Part shown: positions 59,133 through 64,000 of the stretch, one piece after another
Position numbering within the stretch: position 1 is the first letter of the stretch
Layout: each line of letters starts with the position of its first letter
NCBI RefSeq assembly: GCF_050947875.1
Contig: NC_134569.1
Coordinates: 34,806,277 to 34,870,276 of the forward strand
DNA length: 64,000 bases
Direction: 5' to 3'
From: Dermacentor variabilis
Lineage: Eukaryota > Arthropoda > Arachnida > Ixodida > Ixodidae
Made by a program: the position numbers and the translations under genes
Notes under the pieces: model-generated
Told to the model about the DNA's origin: nothing
The model's database searches: none
Seen by the model: the letters and a program-made list of their open reading frames with translations, nothing else

Positions 59133-59321
59133 CTATTTCTGCTTGAAATGGGCGGTGAGATAAACTAACATAATCGTTTCCTAGACGTGTTACGTAGTAT
59201 CCCTTCATCAAAAACGACTACTGCGGGAATCGAATATGCCAAACTGGAACAAGAATCTACATAAATTCTGATGATTGTCTACTAAAGCGTCAGCATTCTT
59301 AGACTCGGCTGTGACTTCGTT

Positions 59322-59583
59322 TTTGCTTAGTTTTACCCGCCGTGGTTGCTCAGTGGGTGTTCGGCTGCTGAGCACGAGGTCGCGGGATCGAATCCCGGCC
59401 ACAGCGGCCGCATTTCGATGGGGGCGAAATGCGAAAACACCCGTGTGCTTAGATTTAGGTGCACGTTAAAGAACCCCAGGTGGTCAAAATTTCCGGAGTC
59501 CTCAACTACGGCGTGCCTCATAATCAGAAAGTGGTTTTGGCACGTAAAACCCCAAATATTATTATTATTATTTGCTTAGTTTT
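59322..59583 (+). mobile_element. tRNA-derived SINE (Ruka-like) with target-site duplication
   Basis: The SINE starts with CCCGCCGTGGTTGCTCAG at 59336. It has an A-box-like TGGTTGCTCAGTGG (59343-59356) and a B box GGATCGAATCC (59385-59395), then a body with GATTTAGGTGCACGTTAAAG, TCCGGAGTCCTC and GTGGTTTTGGCACGTAAAAC, and ends in an ATT repeat. The 13-bp TTTGCTTAGTTTT is present at 59322-59334 and 59571-59583, an exact target duplication, so the insertion is fairly recent. Transcription would be by RNA polymerase III, with mobilisation by a LINE in trans. The match to the Rhipicephalus SINE Ruka is from memory. Confidence 0.88.
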
Positions 59584-59950
59584 GGTTACTCGCCTTTCCT
59601 AGCTTATGCACGTCTATCCATGGCCTTTCCGGTGGCAAATTATGCTCAGGCTTTAGTAAGCTATTGTCAGATTTTGCTCGTCGCGCATCCGACCTCTTCA
59701 ATGCAATTGAACCAATTGAGCCTGAACGCCGGGTACGAGAGCGCCTGGGCGGAACAGAGCAGCCGAAAGGGAACACCAGCTGCCGCAGTAGCGCGTGAAG
59801 CGTCGCGTGAGGGGAGAGTGCGTCGCGCGCTGCCATGTCATTCTCGCTCCTCTCTTTCCTTTCTTTAGATCACTATCATCATCACAATCACACACACACG
59901 TCCTCGCAAGCTTGTGTTATGCGCGCGTTTCTGGTCCCACTTGTCCACAC
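59584..59950. other. Unassigned spacer
   Basis: No gene supported. A CA-rich patch lies at 59875-59898. Confidence 0.5.
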
Positions 59951-60840
59951 ATGGGCCCTATAATGTAAAGCTATTCCAATATCTTTTCTTTCCAATCTCC
60001 TGATGGCAAATTTGCGTAACCGCCGACGCAAGCATCGGGCGGTGACCCGCAGTGTTGCGTCAACAGCCCAATCAAACGCTTCATTAGTTTATAGGAGGTC
60101 ACTTTCCTTTGCTTTCTAAACCAATAACATTGCGTACATTGAGCGCTTTTTCGTTTGTAATTGGGAGCCAGGAGGCGAGGAGCACGCTCAAGTGGAGAGA
60201 GTTTCGATGGGGCCAAGTCAGCGCACTGAAAGTAGATAAACGGATGAAGACGGTGGTGCCGGCGCATGTGATTGGTCCGCTTTTGCTTAATTAGCTTGCG
60301 GTGGGGGGTCGAAAATAGCGGCGGCGTGCAACGTAAGGTTAAGAATGCCGCTAAAACAGATTCTCATCAAGGAAGAGCTTGCCAGAGCGAGATCGTAAAC
60401 GCGCCGAAAGTGCTGGCAAACGTTACATCGCCACGCAGAAGGTTTTATTATGCGCAAAGAAATCCATGCTCTGCGGCAGGCGCGAGTAGCGAGTGCCTGA
60501 GCGATCGGCGGCAGCCATCTTTTATTCCTTTCGAAACGGGACAGCCTGCGGCTATACAGGAAAAAAAATCAGTTTTGTGCGGCATATTAATGCATCTTTA
60601 ACGCGTACACGTCACTTTGACGCAGTGAGTTTTCGCGGTTTTATGACTTCGCATGACAGGCACGTGAAGTGGGTGCAGCTAGAAAACTTTTCATCAATAG
60701 CCGAGGGCTAATAGCGAAAAGGCGTCGAAAGAGAAATAACTATTTTTGTTTTGTTCGGTCCAATGACGCCTAATCAGTGTCTACGTGTCATATCAGATGG
60801 GGAACTATCGCGGTTTTTGGGATGTCGCGTCATCCCATCC
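59951..60840. mobile_element. TIR element, copy 2 (inverted relative to 25370-26366)
   Basis: It starts with GGGCCCTATAATGTAAAGCT then ATTCCAATAT, the TIR of copy 1. It continues with blocks found in reverse complement in copy 1: CCAATCTCCTGA, ACCGCCGACGCAAG, GGTGACCCGCAG, CAATCAAACGC, GGAGGTCACTTT, CATCTTTTATTCCTTTCG and CGGGACAGCC. The last shared block is ATATCAGAT..GGGA.CTATCGCGGTTT. The final 120 bp or so and the right TIR of copy 1 are not recognisable, so this copy is truncated there. Confidence 0.7.
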
Positions 60841-61657
60841 CAAAATATCAAGTAGGCTGTAAGAGTTGGTGTCGGGTATGAATTACGTGGTAGCTGGCCC
60901 ATGCCGTCGTCCGACTCATCCACGCTAAGGACATTGTTGAAGGGAGGGACTTGTTCTTATCGAGAACTAGGAATATGGGACTTATTTACAATATCTGCAT
61001 GAAGGGGGGAGAAAGTTACATTTCATCAGTATAGCATGACTGAAAAAGAAAGCACACCGAAGAGCCGGAAATGGCTGCTTAAAAACCCTCTCTCCTCTCT
61101 AGATCCCTAGTTGAGGGAAAACTACCGTTCAACCTTCGTCCAATGGGACCGTCCCAAAGTCATCGTAGTCAAACCGCCTTTGAGGGGGAGGGTTCACAGA
61201 CTCACTTCCGCACTTTGGTTTCACGGAACACACCGAGGGGAGTGGGTCGTCGTAGACAGAGGTCGATACGCTTGACCCAAGCAGGCGCCTCTTGATTTCA
61301 GAGCTGATCCCGCAGCTAGCCACCGCGTCTGTCCATTGACTGGACAGACGCGGTGGCAATTGACGATTTCTGGGGCCCGCGTGAAAACACCGCAAAACAC
61401 GCTTTTCCAGGAGTTCTCTTGCTCCAAGTAGACCGTGAACGTGACAGCGAATCACTAACAGTACTTGGTCCACCGAACGGCTAGCCTAGTCGGCGCCGAT
61501 GGGCTGTACGAGGAGCCGCGTTGTTGCCTTTACAAAGGGACTCGTCGCAGCGGGCCGGGAAGGGTTCCAAAGTCGCTTCTCCGAAGGTTGCCACCCCCGC
61601 AGCAGCAGCGGGCTGGGAAAATTTTGCAAGTCGGTACCCCTGCAGGCCGATCGTAAC
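60841..61657. other. Unassigned stretch with repeat-like texture
   Basis: The segment from about 60860 to 61140 gives the impression of a dispersed repeat (GGGACTTGTTCTTATCGAGA, then GACTTATTTACAATATC), but there is no second copy in the window. Open frames on both strands near 61129-61473 show no domain. It contains the hairpin at 61320-61356. Confidence 0.3.
61320..61356. repeat. Perfect 16-bp hairpin with 5-nt loop
   Basis: CCACCGCGTCTGTCCA is followed by TTGAC and the exact complement TGGACAGACGCGGTGG. The stem is GC-rich and could form in DNA or RNA. No T-run follows, so it is not a terminator. Confidence 0.9.
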
Positions 61658-62095
61658 AAGGCCCACACCTAAATTTCAAGTTGTCCACCCCTAAATTTGG
61701 GTTGGCTAGCTGTCAAATTTAAGTTGGCCCACCCAGAAGCTTAATTTGACTCCTAGATTTCAAGCTTGTCTAGCCCCCAAATTTAAGGTGACGTCACCCC
61801 CAAATTTAATTGACTTCCCGCCCCCCTAAAAATTTGAAGTTGGCCCACCCTCAAATTTCAGTTGGCCCACATTCAAGTTTCCCTTTAGCCCAACCTCAGA
61901 TTTCAAGTTGTCTCACCCCCAAATTTCAAGTTGGCGCACCCCCAAATTTTAATTTTCCCAGCACCTAAGTATGTCCACCCCACATTTCAGGTTGACCCAA
62001 CCACAAATTTCAAGTTGGCCCACCCACAAACTTTAGGTTGGCCCAACCCCAAATTTCAAGTTGACCCACCCCAAAATTTCAGCTGGTCCATCTCT
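61658..62095. repeat. 23-bp minisatellite, about 18 diverged units
   Basis: Units follow TTGGCCCACCCCCAAATTTC-AAG with substitutions and small indels. The clearest runs are 61843-61945 and 61985-62090. Frames through it give short Pro/Lys-rich peptides and are not considered genes. Confidence 0.9.
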
Positions 62096-63477
62096 ACTGT
62101 AACCTTCCCCATGCATTTTCTAAGGAGCCCTATGTATCTCTATAGGTTTTTTTTCTGCTTTAAGTTGTTTCTTTTCGCTTAAAAGCTACCAATCAACTAA
62201 ATTTACACTATCATAACGATTAAATGCCTTAACTTTGTAAATTAAAATTTTCTGTAGATTCAAGGCATTACACTTCGCGTGACAGGGCTGGCGAGCTCGC
62301 CAAGGAAGCGCTTATGCTTGAATAATACACAGTACTACGAAAGCAAGCGCCTTTTTTGTTGCACGCTAGCGCATTTCTGATCGATCGCAATAAAAAACCA
62401 GCTACATCTCACTCTTAAGCTTGTGCCAATAGCTGCCGCTGACAAAAAGCGGCCACAAGAACTCCGCTTTTCTACAAGACGCAAAGATAGTTGCTCTCGA
62501 CGCCGAACTTTCCTGGGTCCGATCAGCGGAGAAAAGACTTTCCGCGCATCTCCTGGAAAACTCCGACCAAGTTAAAAGTCGGAACCTAGACCGGTTCTTC
62601 ACGTCAGCCAAACCCTCCCTGAGTATCCAAGAGACTGCATAATAAGGTGCGTGCGAGCAGGTTGCCATAGCAACGAACCTTCCTAACTCCCGAAACAAAG
62701 GCGCCCTATAAAGCAGGGAGGCAGCTAGCACGGCGAAAGTATTTATTACTGCTTTCTTTGTTGCTCGGCGAGTGCTTCGAGAGCCATTAGCATCGCCGTT
62801 TTGTGGGACCGACGTATGGCGCGCAGGCAAGACAATAAGATGCGCATAACTATCAGCCGAAGTTATGCCTATACACGCGCATTGCTGTAATGTTTAGGCG
62901 CTTAAAAGCGTTCAGTAATGATGTGCAAAAGCCGTTCCAGTTCTGCCTTTACCTGTGTCAGCCATGTTGAGTATCTCGGGTCCTGACTGCAGAGGATACT
63001 TGAAACGACGTTTGCAGAAATGTTCCTTTAAGCGACAACTAAAGCTTTGTACAAAAGCGGTTACTGTTATACTACACATGTGAAAATATAAACAAGAAAA
63101 CAGAAAGAACAGTTGGTTTAGTAGCAGATGGAGAGAATGTGAGACGAGGAATGTATTGAGGTAACGAAAAACGTTTTTGTTCGGCTACCCTACACGAAGA
63201 AAGATAGAGGAGGAAATAGAATGATCTCGAAGAGCGAGAAAGAGATGGTGCAGTGGTATGGAAACGCCAAGAAGTATCATGCACAGGTAATAGTACTATA
63301 GAAATTCACAAAGTAGAAAAAAGTGACACGTCCAGATTAAAGTAGTGCAACAGGAGGAAGGAGAATTTCCATTTTTTTCCAAAAACCTTACTTTTTGAAA
63401 GAAATTAGTTATGCTGCTGAAAACAACTTGGCAAAGTAATAGCACTCGTTAAACTATGGTATTTCTTCATAACAATT
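62096..63477. other. Unassigned stretch with one 142-codon minus frame
   Basis: The minus frame at 62830-62402 is open and contains ATKKAVINTFAVLAASLLYR and SEFSRRCAESLFSADRTQES, with no domain I recognise. The first in-frame ATG is well inside it, and the region also has LTR-like texture. Likely non-coding. The remainder is AT-rich without features. Confidence 0.3.
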
Positions 63478-63741
63478 CATTATGCAAAAAAAAGTAAGGC
63501 GTGCAGACAGGACACAAGAGTAGAGAAGTGGATAACACGAACGCTGACCATCAACTGAAGGGAGCACTGAGGCTAAAAAAGAAAGAAGACACAGAACTCA
63601 TCTGCGCAAGCTCAGGAATGGTAACACCACGTGTCAGTCGGGTACACCTCAGTGCTCCCTTCAGTTGATAGTCGGCGTTCGTGTGTCCCCTTCTCTACTC
63701 TTGTGTCCTGTCTGCACGCCTCACTTCTTTTTTGCATAGTG
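63478..63741. repeat. Inverted repeat with 95-bp arms (foldback element)
   Basis: 63478-63572 and 63647-63741 are near-perfect reverse complements: outer ends TATGCAAAAAAAAGTAAGGC / GCCTCACTTCTTTTTTGCAT; inner ends ATCAACTGAAGGGAGCACTG / CAGTGCTCCCTTCAGTTGAT. A 74-bp spacer separates them. Only a few mismatches and small indels are seen. It could be a MITE, two head-to-head copies of a repeat, or a retroelement fragment. Confidence 0.9.
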
Positions 63742-64000
63742 AATCCTTACCAACTAGCTCAGCTTTCTGTCGTTGTAAGCTTCATAGCAATACCGTCAGA
63801 ACCTCTCCTGCGTGCGACGCAAAAAGCAAGTAACTGTCACCCGAAGCTGCTGCAAGAAATTACAACTGCATGTCCCCTTTTTGAGCATCGCAGTGTATAT
63901 ATACCATGTGCCCCAGCTAACGTTAACCAAGCTGTTTAACGAATAAAAATATTGGAGAACACCGTACAAAATATAATTATAAGATTGATTGTATTCGATC
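63742..64000. other. Unassigned right edge
   Basis: CCCAGCTAACGTTAACCAAG at 63912 looks like a dispersed-repeat motif, but this cannot be confirmed here. No gene is seen. Confidence 0.3.

Noticed and set aside
59343..59400. A functional tRNA gene
   Set aside because: The boxes belong to a SINE head. The sequence continues into the SINE body and is flanked by a target duplication, and no cloverleaf with proper acceptor stem is apparent.
61658..62095. CRISPR array
   Set aside because: Units are directly adjacent and diverged, with no unique spacers of constant length, in a eukaryotic context. It is a minisatellite.

Overview
The window looks like nuclear DNA of a hard tick (Ixodida, probably a metastriate species). 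A tRNA-derived SINE at 59335-59570 closely resembles what I know of the tick family Ruka. Several LINE lineages (RTE, an I-type with RNase H, another RNase H LINE ending in a CT-rich 3' UTR, and CR1/L2-type tails) and a Ty3/gypsy element look like those of chelicerates. The only host coding sequence I can support is two minus-strand Ig exons of a Dpr-family cell-surface protein. I see no prokaryotic gene organisation, operon, rRNA, functional tRNA or CRISPR array.

Layout. 1-2.2 kb is a broken RTE LINE (minus), followed by a short internally deleted relative. 3.26-6.0 kb is bounded by about 30-bp inverted repeats, like a Tc1/mariner-type non-autonomous DNA element. 7.3-7.5 kb holds an inverted repeat abutting a 126-bp TA microsatellite. 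8.3-8.9 kb is an I-type LINE tail. 14.8-16.8 kb holds an RNase H LINE 3' end and a CR1/L2-type tail. 25.37-26.37 kb is a TIR element, with a second inverted copy at 59.95-60.84 kb. 27.9-28.1 kb has 110-bp tandem units. 28.86 and 30.95 kb carry inverted, diverged copies of a TGACGTCA-containing repeat. 31.2-31.66 kb is a second CR1/L2-type tail. 34.48-35.21 kb is a near full-length foldback element flanked by TTAA.

The Dpr-like gene reads right to left. The exon at 48903-48693 (most of Ig1) joins the exon at 37239-36943 (Ig2) across an 11.45-kb intron, with matching phase-1 splice sites. The intron is filled by a decayed Ty3/gypsy element (37.8-41.66 kb), itself carrying a 1-kb insertion in gag; a second copy of the RNase H LINE (42.2-43.4 kb); a 150-164-bp tandem repeat (43.5-43.9 kb); a gypsy PPT plus LTR (45.65-45.84 kb); and a LINE 3' UTR relic (47.6-47.7 kb). 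Upstream of the Ig1 exon lie a nearly complete I-type LINE (54.3-49.25 kb, minus), an RNase H LINE tail (55.1-56.7 kb), two SINE copies, a 23-bp minisatellite (61.66-62.09 kb) and a 95-bp-arm inverted repeat (63.48-63.74 kb).

No new multi-gene system is apparent. The points most worth pursuing are the foldback and TIR elements, nested-insertion chronology, the SINE with its intact target-site duplication, and a few unexplained open frames. Family names are recognised from memory of motifs and were not checked against a database.
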